Origin: Opisthocomus hoazin
Taxonomy: Eukaryota; Chordata; Aves; Opisthocomiformes; Opisthocomidae
Assembly: GCF_030867145.1 (NCBI RefSeq)
Contig: NC_134420.1
Location: forward strand, 40,647,237 to 40,711,236
DNA length: 64,000 bases
Reading direction: 5' to 3'
In this document: positions 53,101 to 64,000 of the stretch, in pieces
Position numbering within the stretch: the first letter of the stretch is position 1
Layout of the letters: each line of letters starts with the position of its first letter
Notes under the pieces: model-generated
Told to the model about the DNA's origin: nothing
Database searches by the model: none
Seen by the model: the letters and a program-made list of their open reading frames with translations, nothing else
Program-made: the position numbers and the translations under genes

Positions 53101-56100
53101 TCTCAATCTGTTTTAAGACAGCCTTTCTAATGAGTTTGATTGGAGGATAAATTCTATCTCAAGTATCATACTCAAGCCAAACAATAATGTCAAATGTTAA
53201 CAAAAAGGTTATAGTGGAACCAGAACTGGGAGAAAACTTCATAATTAAGGGTCTCACATATGACATTATCAATTAAATAGTTCTGTCCGAACTGGAGATA
53301 GAGTATCTGGACTTCTCGGTTTATCAACTTTCCTCCTGTAATCCTGAAAGGTCAGCTGATAATAATTGCCCCACTTCCCTTTTATTCCAGTTATTCTGCC
53401 TATGGCAGAAAAAAAGCCATATGCTGGAGCCTGAAGAGCTTCTTTCGAACTCTAGTGTGAGCCAATACACACATTTTCATTCTCTCTACACTTTACTATG
53501 TCTCTTTGTTGAAGGAGGTATTGATTCTCTCAGATTTTCGTAGGCTTGTGGCAATTTTCCTCAATTTTCTGTTTCAGTTTCCCAACCGTCTTTTCCTTAA
53601 CTGTGGGCAATTGAGCTATATCAGAATATACACTTCAATATCTATAAATTTCTCTGAGACTTTACTTAGCATAGATTAATTTTTGCCTTCTTTGGTAATC
53701 ATTTTTGCTTCTTTCCCCATGTTAGTACCTGGAATCAATAAGGAGAGCTTGAATCACTAAAGTAGCTTCTTGATAGCACCCCCATGAATCTATTTCTCTT
53801 CCCACAACAGCCCAAAGTTTGGGTTATGAAGTACTTCAACTGAAGACATTCCTCTGATCACAGGAAACCAAAAAGTATACTGAGAACTGGAGAAGTGATT
53901 ATCTGTGGAAGGAGTTTCCTTTTCAGTGTAGTAGCAGTCAGAAATCTGATACACTGAAGGTTCAAATAACTGTAAATGTTTTGGATTTGTATATTTCTGG
54001 GTAAAACTGTAGAAGAAGTGGAGGTACTTTCCCAGACCTTGTGGAAAATGTAAGATTTTCAAAGCAATACATCTGTCAGCACTCTGAATTTCGCATCTAG
54101 GCTAAAAATCATAAAAACAAGCTGTTTATAGGGATACAGAGCTTAAGGATATCAGTGGCTTCCACAGGTTTGAAAGAGGATATGTACAGGAAAACAATAA
54201 AGCAGAAAGTAAACTGCTGCTAATGATTCTTAGCGAGATGATAAGAAATTCCAGATCATTAAAATGGGGTTGCAGTTGTGATTTCATGAAAGATTGGCAG
54301 CAAGGGACAGTGAATTGCATCTCAGCAGCAGGCACACTGGGGCCCTCAGCCTGGAGCAAATAATACAAAAAGCAAGGAAAAGAAGATAGAAAGTGGGTGT
54401 TTCTACATGTGAGCCACATTAAGAGATTGTGTAAAATCACGTTGTCAAAATCTGCTTAATCTCTTAGTAGTCAAAACATGAAGAAATTGAATGCTGATGA
54501 AATACAAGAGTCTGTAGAGAGAGATGTTTTCATTCTTCCTTTCCATGATATTTTAGAGGCAGGAAAGAGCAAAACATATATATTTTTCATATATTTGCTG
54601 TGTTAGTTATTATTTTATATTTGTCTTAATATATGACACTAAGATATAATGAGAGGCTAAACTGAATACAGTAAATTAATCAGAAAGCAAAGGGGCAAGG
54701 AATGCATAAAATCCAGGCTCAGCATAATGGATAGTCCAGGGCCAAAAGAAGGATGGTATAAGTTTCTTAAAATCCCTGGATTACACAATAAACTTTTTTC
54801 CCTCCTTTTAAAAAAATGCTGATTCACAAAAGCAAAAGCATATTAAATCTCTTCTACAGTTTAAAATTATCTTACGTGCTGCTTGACAAGTTCAACTAAT
54901 TCTTGCAACCTCTTTTTAAACTATCCTGACTGAAACAGATGGATGTATAATTCAAATAATGAGCTGGATCCTCTCCCTGTAGCAGTCAATTGTACATTTT
55001 TTTTTTTTTCAGTATAGTATTCAAGAGACTAAGATCTTTCTCTATATATAGATCACCTGAAATGACCTTGCTTATGCAGTGTCAGAGCCAAAATGGAACA
55101 GTAGGATATGCATCTTCTTGTGTTTCTAAACACACAAACTGATAGTTTAAGAACTATTGTATCTGACAACGCTTGCACTTAAATTGTTCCCAGTACTTCT
55201 CACTGATCTTTTAATGTGATACTTTCTCTAGGTAAATTGCCCAGAGACACCTGATGCCTGAACATGAATGCCATGCAAAGAATCCTAGTAACGTTGTGTT
55301 TTGCTGAGAAAATAATGACAGTGAGGGAATGCAAGCTCATTTCATTAGCAATAAATGGCAATCTGTAAACGGTGAGAACCCATGGCAAAGATTTAATCCG
55401 CATCTAGCACTCAATATGAAATCATCTAAGGAGCTATCAAGTAATGTGTGTACAGTGCTTATCAAAGCCATTTCACAGGAACTTCCTTCCTCTGTGCTTG
55501 TCAACACGCACTCTGAAATATGTCCAGATAATAGTGTAATAACCTTTACTTGTAAAAACCTTTGACTGAGTGCCATGGAAATTTCCCTGGGTCCATAGCA
55601 AGGTATCAATGACAAAAGTCTAGTCAGCTGTATGGTAGGATTTAAATACCTCGTTAACAAGTGAAGAAAACTCATGAAAATTGGATAGGGGCCTCAGAGC
55701 TGTTCATACACATTACTCATCAGGAATCATCAAGAAAAAAGATCAGCTGCTTGCCTTTGGCTTGCAAGGCTTTGTTGAGAGTGCAAATTATGTAGCATGT
55801 GGGGTAAAACCTAGAAAGCCTTGAAAGACTGTGTGGTGGGCTGGATCTACTTGCGAAACAGCTTGCTTGCTGCTCAAAGGAAAACTTCTTGCTCATGGTA
55901 GAGCAGCTCAAAAAGTGAGGAGCACAGTCATTTCTGTTCTGTTTTATATGACCTGTGAGTCTCTGTGAATACAAACATTAGTTGTGTGTGGCTCCAGTCA
56001 AAACAATGTGGAACTGAAGAATGAGGGGGAGGTAAAACCTGGATCTGCAGTTACAAACAGCCTTAGAGTGCTACTTTTGCAAAGAGATGGGATATAATAT

Positions 56101-57955
56101 GCTAGAATTCATAATGTGTTGAGTTTAGATCTTTTATTTTCTTCACAAAGAGATATAGATAGTTTCTAGAATTCCTGTGTTACATGTTATCCATGAAATA
56201 ACTTGATTGTACAACTTACAATTTTGAAAGTTTACTGTGTATGAAGTGTTCAAATGTTTTATGTTGGCTAAACAATGATACTGTTATGCTCTGACTTATA
56301 AATGCAATTAACAATTGTATTAGTGCACACTAAAAATACTATCATTTTTTTGTGTGCATATGTGTTCAAAAGAACAGTTACAACAAATGGAAGCAAAAGC
56401 ATTGCAAATAACAAAATATTTTTATTCCTTTTTATATTGAAATGAGAGGCATCACTTTCATTTTTTGGCTTACTGGCGGGCCATTTAATATTTTCTTGTT
56501 ATTTTAAAATTTTTTCATCTTTCGGGACAATTAGCACTTCTAGAACCCTTAAAGTGTTCCAAACCATTTCAGGTTGTGTTTCTCACTGCTAAGAGTGAGA
56601 CCTGGGTAATCTCAGACAGGGCATCAAGAAAAGGAAAACCAGTCAGCAGCTAGCCATGGAAAAAGGGGGTTGGGAAAAGAGAATCTTCCTTCATCAGATG
56701 GATTTCTATCCCTTGTTCCTCCTCCTGTCTAGGGAAGGGTAGATTTGTATCCAAGAACTATACTACACTAGAAAGGCTTGTGAGTAATAGATTTGACCTA
56801 CATAAAGAAAAGCCACTTGAAGGAGATCACTCCATCCCTCCCTACTTCAGAGTCTCTGCTCTGGAGACGGACAGGAAGTTTAATGTAGGAGAAAAGAGGG
56901 AACTTGAAGGGGGGGGAACTTTAAGAGGGGGGCATAAAAAGATCAGAGTTTGGAACGTCTAATCAGAGAGATGGAAATTCTTGCCCCTGTTTCACTTCTG
57001 ATAGTTTTGATGTACTTGTTCTGAAGTGTAGATTAACTAAGCACTATCTGCTCTTAGTTAATGTTTATGAGAAACAGTGGGGAAAAAAGGAGCTCTAAAT
57101 GTAATGTCTGACTTGGTTTGCAGTAAAATATGTGGACTATAATTTATTTCTGCTCAGTTTTGATTCTGACAACACATTTACTTTTCCTAGAGAAGATAAA
57201 GGTTTGTACACTAACAATGTGAACCTTTTATGATCTCTGTGAGAAGGAGAAAGTTATGCATTAGGCATGTGAAACAGAGTCTATTTGAGTGATTACATAT
57301 TATAAGTGGCCATTTATACAGGAATTGTGTGCTTAGAATAACTTTAACCTTGGTCAGTGGCAATGAGGCTGAAACTGATTAAATTAAAAGTGAAAAAAAA
57401 TTCAAGTTTTTGTTATGAACAACTTTCTTGAAAAAATTTTAAGGTTGCAGGAGGTGTAAAAAGTATATTTGCTCACTGGTTCATCACCGATTGAGCCTGC
57501 TTTCAGTTGTATACAACATCTGTGCTAAAGGTCTGTATTTCTTATATGCTGTTGGTGAAACTTTCAGAATTCTTTTAGTTTAGATGTGGGGCAGCTGCTC
57601 CCGCAGTCAATGATATAAAACTTGACGATGTGCCACCCTCCTTTTGCAGTTGTACCACATAAACAGAATGACACAGGTGGGTGTATGCTGCCTTATGATA
57701 CGGTCTCTCACCTAACAATAGATTTTTCCTTAGCAGCAGGTAATGCAAGATTTTTGTTGTCATGACTGCTCATGCTCATTTATGTAAAGTAGTGCAACTG
57801 AGGTCTGCTGGGGACTGAGCTATCTAAATGATAGCTAAATCAGTTTTTGTATGTTCTCCATGACACTGAACTACAATAACCATCTTGGTAGTCTAAGCTG
57901 TAAGGCTCCAACAGTCAACCTGTTGTTGCCAAAGAATGATTAGTATAAACAGAGA
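44151..57955. other. Gene-free intergenic DNA
   Basis: AT-rich DNA without recognisable coding exons, RNA genes or intact mobile elements. A moderately GC-rich stretch at about 51840-52160 stands out in composition, but I cannot assign it to a family. Confidence 0.6.
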
Positions 57956-58099
57956 TAAATCATAGAATGGTTTTGGTTGGAAGGGACCATCAAGATCATC
58001 TAGCTCCAACCCCCCCTGCCATGGGCAGGGACACCTTCCACACCAGGTTGCTCAAAGCCTCATCCAACCTGGCCTTGAAAACTTCCAGGGAGGGGACAT
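57956..58099 (-). mobile_element. CR1 LINE, 5'-truncated 3' end
   Basis: The sequence from CATAGAATGG through the GGAAGGGACC, CATGGGCAGGGACACC and CAACCTGGCCTTGA segments to CTTCCAGGGA is the reverse complement of the familiar avian CR1 3' end. One copy of the ATTCTATG-type terminal octamer is visible on the minus strand at 57961-57968. Only about 140 bp remain, typical of severe 5' truncation. CR1 makes no clear target duplication and none is seen. No ORF survives; the apparent short frame on the + strand is antisense to it. Confidence 0.92.
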
Positions 58100-61000
58100 G
58101 TAGAAATCCAGGTAGAAAATACTTGATTTGTGCCTTTGTTCTCATGTTAGCCTCTGTTTTTAAAAATTAAAAATAAAAATCTTTCAGCAATATTTTTTTT
58201 GCTCTTGTATAGACTTCTGAGCTTGCCAGAAGAGGAAATAATATATGCATCCCAATTCCACCACTGCCTTTATTTGTGAAAGGAGCTGAGTCATACCTTT
58301 CAGAGCTTAGGGCATTGTCACAAGGTAAAAGGAATTTCTGTTACTGAGTTCAGTGAGGTCAGTCACAAAACATAGGTTAGTGATTTCTGATTATTCTTCA
58401 CTGTTCCATACCTGCACATTTTTCTGGAATTTGCTGGAACAGGGGTGAAGTCTGGATTAGATTTGGTGTTTTACAGTCATCATATCCTTGATTGACCCCT
58501 TCCATTTACAGCATTTGAATTTCCCTTTCAAAGCAACTGACTCTCAAATTCTGCACTCCATCTGCTTTTATAGCTGCAACTGTCTCTCGGGCATCCCTTA
58601 AGAAGCTGCTGGTTGTGTTTTTTCCATATTCTTCCTCTGTCATAGCTAAGAATTCTGTGCATGCAGGAGAGTGTGCTCCCCACACCTCTGCCTTCCATCT
58701 TATTGTGCTGTTCTCACTTCTAAGTTACCACAGCTTGATTCTGGATTTAAAAAGGAATACTACAAATGTTTGAAACTGTTCTGTTTTCTATTTTTGTCTA
58801 GGAAATTTCATTCTCAGAATGGAGTTTTCTCTATACTGAAATACAATATTCTGAAAATAAGAAAAAAATATCCTTTAAAGTATGTTTTCCCGAGTCATGA
58901 GAGCTCTTCAAAATGGAAAAGTTCCCCAAGTTCAGTCAGTGAGAACTTAAGAATAGTAAGTGCAATAGTAAAGGAAACACTAACCGAACATAACAATAAT
59001 AAAAGTTTTAATATTTTTTCTTTAATTGGAAATTTATTGTTTATTAAGAATGACAACACAAAGGTCATTAAATGAAAAAAACATATTTAAACTAATCACG
59101 TGAAGTAATTGTACATTTCTGCATGAAACTATAGGATTTTTTGCTAAGAAACATTTTTATATACTAAGTGGAAAAGAATTTTATTTGACAGATTTGTGGA
59201 AGCAAAGTTGTTTGGAACTTTGAATACCATCATTTTGGTCTAACCTCTGGTTCAGAACATCTTTAAACTGCAGACTGCTGAAAGCTGAGATAAGATATTG
59301 GGGAAGTATAGCTTTTGTATTCATGCCCTGTACATCTTGTAAAGGTCATATATTTAGGTTAACAAAGCATTATTTGGGGTAGTACAACTGTATTTATTAA
59401 AAATTATCCTTTACATATATGTGTATGTATGTAAAACCTGGTTCCAACAAAACATTTTGTGATACAAAACAGTATCAACAATAATTTCCCACAATTTATG
59501 CTCTCTCCATTCCTGTCTTTATCCAAAACTCAGTCTCCTACGCTATAGACTACATGATACATAAGGGTTGCACTTCTCTCTGTAAGTATCTCCAGCTCCG
59601 TGGCACTAAAGTCATCATGATGTTACACTACTTTGAAATCTGCTAGACTAATCTTCATGCTTCCCTGTTGTTTCACCTTCTCCCTCAGTTTCTATGGCTT
59701 CTCCTTATCCTTCCAGGTGCTATACTTTCCCGACATCAGTCTGTCTTGCATCAGTAGGTGTTTGGATACCATCTCTTTCAACACTCATATCCACAACTTT
59801 TTCCACTCCATATGATGATGTATTCCTAGAATTACTTTTGAGCATGACTAATTATTCAGTTATTTATATCTGCCAAATCACTGCCTACTATCTTTGACCA
59901 AATTTTGAAATAAATTTCTGCTATCTTTTGAGGAGAGAAAGAAATATAGTAAAATGGAGCTGATAAAACCTATGTATCTCAACCTTACACAACATAAACT
60001 ACCTTTCAGAGCCCGTGCACGACCTCGGCTTCTTCTGGGCCATGACTTTGACTTAAAAAGGACTGCTCTTGCTCTAGAGCATGACATAACTTTGATAACA
60101 GAAGTGGAGTTCATGGGGGCTGCAAGAAGAGTGGTGAAAGTGAAACTGCATCAGAGAAGCAGGAGATGCTGCTCCTCTTATTGGAAAATCAAAAGCTAAC
60201 TCAGTCTCACTTTGATGGAAGGTAAGCAGCCTTCAGTTCTGCTGGTGACCTGGAGCAGCATCCACCTCTATTTACTGTGTTGTCCAACTTTGTTTTGTCC
60301 TGTGCTATCATGCTTAGACAAAAGAGCCACTTCTTTAAGATTCCCAGTGAATTTCTAGTACTTTCTGACTTTGCATATACAAATAAATTAAATTCCTTAG
60401 ACCAGTACTTATCTCTGTATTCTTGGAGTAGCTACATGCTGGGTGACTACTGGAAATGGTTCTTGCAGAGTTTAACTCCTGAACCATTCCACTTTAGCAG
60501 TGTCATAACTGTCTAGCCAAGAGAAAAGTAGCATTTTGTAGCCTGGTTTCCTAAAGACAATAGGCTTATGCAGTCAAGCTGTCTCTCTGTCTATCCAGCT
60601 ACCTATTCGTCACCTAACAGCTTTTGAACCCTAAAAGTGATTTCAAATAAGCCTGAGACATCACAAAATCTCAAAAACAATTAAGGTCCTAGAAGTTTTG
60701 AGAAAATTAACAGAGTGGAAGACCAAGTAAGAGCTCTCACTGAAGATGAGCTCAGCTGCCTTACTATCTATTTCAGAATAACTCTGTGCAAACGTAGCTG
60801 CTAACAAGCCATAGCTTGTGCTGTCTCTCTCACAGTGTAGGTTTCAAAGGGAGACGGACGGAGCAGTAATTATTATAATGACGTAGGCAGCAGGGAGAGA
60901 GATTGGGAAAAAGGTTACAAATCTACTGGAAACAATGCTTTTGCAGTTCTGTTGTTCCTGGGACAATATGTCTTCCTCACTTTTAGGTTCTTTTCTTTTG

Positions 61001-64000
61001 TAAGAAATGGATTATTTCTGTGACTTTCTTCTGTCATAGTTCCTCTTACAATTTCAGGTGTCAGGTTTTCAGCTGTCAGTATCTATTTCACTCATCAGAG
61101 TTTTCATGCAGACATTTTCATTCCAACTGATAGCTCTAATATATCTGCGGCTACAAATAGAGAAAACGTTCTTCTGATACCATGGCATAATAATCAGAGC
61201 GATCCTGGACTGCAAGCAGCTTTGGTCATGATTCTTAGTGTAAACAAATGACACTGTTTCTTGAGGACAAAAGATGGTGTCATGTGATTTTTATTTATTG
61301 TTTTCAAGTGACTCTTTCAGAAACATCAAGAAATTTTGCAGTGTAAAGTGGACACACTGCAGGTAATGCAATAAATGAAAGAAAATGTAAATAACTGAAA
61401 TAAAGGAGTTCAGTCTGTTACGTGGAGAAGAAATCATACAGTCATTCCCTTTGGCTTAGAACAGGGGAAAATGACTGTCAAATGCACAAGTATTTTTCAA
61501 GTATTTTTTGCCTTCAGCTACAGAAAGGGTGATTTCAGTCTTAGGATACATTTTTTAAAAATTGTTTTAATTGCTTTCAGAAGCTTTCAGAGAAGCCAAG
61601 GAACCCATACCTGTTTCAAGATTAGGTTAAAGACTTGGAAATCTGGCTAGAAGGTAAAGTACAGCTTTGTGTCATGACGGTTCTAATTACTATATCTCTT
61701 AGTTTGATTTGAGTGCATTTCTGTAGGTAACATATCACTATGGAAGAAAGCTGGGCTAAGACAAAAAATTTCTGCATTTAGATGTGTCCTGCATTGGTTG
61801 TAATTAGCAATCTTATTTTCAGAAATACAGAACCATAGAATCCTAGACAATTTTCAGAAAGGCTTCTAGGATTGACAGTTACAGTGAGGGAATGTTGTGG
61901 TCACTGCCATTCGCTGCCCAACTGGATCTTGGAGAGAAAGCAAAAACTTGATGTGTAGTCATGTACTGCTGAGTAGAGGTTCAGCTTAGTAGCTGTTCAA
62001 TAAATGGTTGAAAAGCAAAATGTTTTTCTAAAGAGGATTTAAATACATAGAAGAGTTTCTGTGATGATCAGTAAATATGCTTCTCTCCATCTGCTCTGAA
62101 GGAATGGTTGGCATGGCATTTGCTGTGGACTTTGCCACTCAGACCCCCAGGAGCAGCTGAAAGCTGCATATCTTGGCTCTGCTAAGCAATCCACTGGAAT
62201 CCATGCGGAGTTGTGGAATGCTTTTTCTTAGCCACCCCAAGCAGCTTGGCCTGGTGTATCAATAGCAGGTGAAAAAGTAATTTCTCTTTTCTCATCTCTG
62301 AATGCAAACCCCTTAATCCAGAAGGGAGAAAAAAAAAGTGGCCTCACTTTTATTTTAGAAGATTGCATTTAAAAGATCTTCAACATGGATAACCAGGACA
62401 ACAGCAAGGACAGCACAGATTGGGGTTCCTAGACTGTGTCAAAATATAGCAAGCTGTGGCCAAAAATACTGGGCTGCTAGGATTTCTGTCTCTTCCGCAA
62501 GAGCAATATTTCCACCCACAAAATGAAATTTTGTGTATTTTTAACAACTTTGCAGCTGCTGTCATCATGAATATCCCTTGGTTGCTGTTCAGAGTCAGAT
62601 TTGTTGATAACCATATTCAAAGAGGAGGGGCAGTGTTAGACTCATGAGGAGCCTAAGGAGAAAGGCAGGCATGGGCCTCTCCCTCCTTTCACCCACACAC
62701 TGAATGATTCGGATTTCTTCGTAACTTAACCCAGTGGGACACAGCCATGTACTGAGCTCGGGGCTCAGACTGGCTGCTTTTTTTCTAACACCTGCTCTGC
62801 CCAAGAAGATGCTTCTCTCTTCATTATCAGTAGGCAGTGAGATTAGAATGGCATGACAGCTGGATTTATTTATTGGGAGTTTATGACCCAAGTTTTGATT
62901 CAAAACACAAATAAAATCTCAGCCCAAACCATTAATTTTGCCTGACTTTCACTTCTTTGCTGTGTTGAATTTTTCATTAAACTATCAAGCCTCTTGTGCT
63001 GAGCTTGGAGTTTGTAAGCCCACGTCTTTTGAAGGAATAAGTGAATACAAGGAATGTGATGTGTATTTGTCTTACAGCCTTACAGAATATTGTAGGTAGT
63101 CCTTAATGTGTGCTTAACTATTAATAAGAACCTTCCATACACAGAAAAATAGAGGAATTTTGACTTAAAGGTACAGCAAGTAAACCAATAATGTAATAAC
63201 GTAAGTTGTATCAGATTTTAAATAGGGAATTCATGCAATAGAATCCTTAGAACAAATTAACCGATAATAATTAAGAGAGTCTTATCAAGTTTACTTGCTG
63301 CTTTATGTAAAAAACATACCTGAAGGCAATCCAGCTATGAATCCTGGCATTCTATTCAAGCAGTACATTTTCTATTCTAGAAGATGAATTAAAATATTGA
63401 CTCTGTTCTAAAATCGGATGACTGTGTCAGCGTTGCCTTTGTCACTGTGCAGCTCAGCTGTAGCTCTTGTGTGTTCAAGCATTTCTCTGTAGGACGCAGT
63501 TGGAGTTGAGGATCACGTTGACAGAAACATATGTGGAACCGTCAGCCATTAAATCTCTCAGTCAGAATTTTCTGGCAGACACAGACAAAAGTTGTAGCAG
63601 GTTTTCTGTATTTTTCATGGAAACAGACTTTTAGTTTTCATGTGGGGCTAAGAGCACTGAGTGTCACACCACAGACTGCAAGAAATAGTACTTGGATTTC
63701 TAGCACTTTTCCAGACTTACACTGTTATAAACCAAGCTTTTCAGTAGTGGCTATTTATATTTAGAGAACTAAACACCTGTATTTAAATGCTCAATGGGAA
63801 ACTCTCCTGTGTGCAAAATACCGATTCATGTGCTAGTTAAAGCATCCTTAAAACTTTGTGTTTACACTTACATCTCTCTATGGTATTTCTGAGAATCTGA
63901 AGGGCTAGAGTTCTCTTGCCAACCCCGAAAAATCACTGAGTATCACCATGACATAGTGCTTTTTCTTTAGAAAAGGACTTTGCAGGGTTACCTCCCACTT
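58100..64000. other. Gene-free DNA to the window end
   Basis: AT-rich DNA. The 134-codon open frame at 58671-59075 is AT-biased, has no homology I recognise and no splice or promoter context, so I treat it as chance. An exon-like segment at 60010-60221 is listed separately. No gene can be supported up to the end of the window. Confidence 0.55.
60010..60221 (+). other. Exon-like segment with open frame, identity unknown
   Basis: An acceptor-like CTTTCAG ends at 60009 and a strong donor GGAAG/GTAAGC follows at 60221-60227, enclosing 212 bp. One frame is open for 62 codons from the acceptor and ends at TAA 60197-60199, before the donor, so as a coding exon it would be terminal or the segment is non-coding. 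CpG and GC content are higher than in the flanks. The predicted peptide is basic and Arg/Leu-rich and resembles nothing I know. It might be a lncRNA exon, a retroelement fragment or chance. Confidence 0.25.

Noticed and set aside
58671-59075. 134-codon open frame on the plus strand
   Set aside because: AT-biased, Lys/Phe/Ser-rich, no recognisable domain, no promoter or splice context; expected by chance at this base composition.
61832-61860. CATAGAATCCTAGA motif as a second CR1 3' end
   Set aside because: Only the terminal octamer-like bases match; the following sequence does not continue as CR1.

Overview
The window is vertebrate nuclear DNA, almost certainly from a bird. It has intron-split genes, CpG-island promoters, long AT-rich intergenic DNA, a 5'-truncated CR1 retroelement tail (about 57956-58099) and a solo LTR of an avian ERVL-like family (19222-19865). 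All repeat-family and species assignments are from recognition, not from a database search.

I can support two protein-coding genes, both on the + strand. ACTC1 (cardiac muscle alpha-actin) runs from about 5888 to about 11125. It has a small non-coding first exon and six coding exons that join without a gap into a 377-residue actin. GJD2 (connexin-36, the neuronal and beta-cell electrical-synapse protein) runs from an unmapped start near 31.4-31.5 kb to a 3' end between about 33.77 and 34.2 kb. It has two coding exons that join into a 304-residue connexin. The pair has the same order and orientation as the ACTC1-GJD2 pair on human 15q14.

Layout: 1-5330, gene-free AT-rich DNA with a TATA/CATA-type simple stretch; 5330-6560, CpG island with the ACTC1 promoter (four CArG boxes and a TATA box), exon 1 and the first coding exon; 6.5-11.1 kb, the rest of ACTC1; 11.1-31.0 kb, intergenic DNA holding the solo LTR, a (TG)19 microsatellite and two imperfect hairpins; 31.0-32.4 kb, GJD2 CpG island with a CGAGC x13 pentanucleotide array, a 21-C run, exon 1 and intron 1; 32.3-34.2 kb, GJD2 exon 2 and 3'UTR; 34.2-64 kb, about 30 kb with no recognisable gene, containing an anomalous GC-rich block (42.74-44.15 kb), the CR1 relic and one exon-like ORF of unknown meaning (60.0-60.2 kb).

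The two genes have no known shared pathway: one builds the sarcomere thin filament, the other makes gap junctions. Their adjacency looks like conserved synteny rather than a functional cassette. I found no novel multi-gene system. The most checkable points of interest are the repeat-laden GJD2 leader, an RE1-like site with a shortened spacer in GJD2 intron 1, the LTR with an exact 5-bp target duplication, and the hairpin near 18.45 kb.
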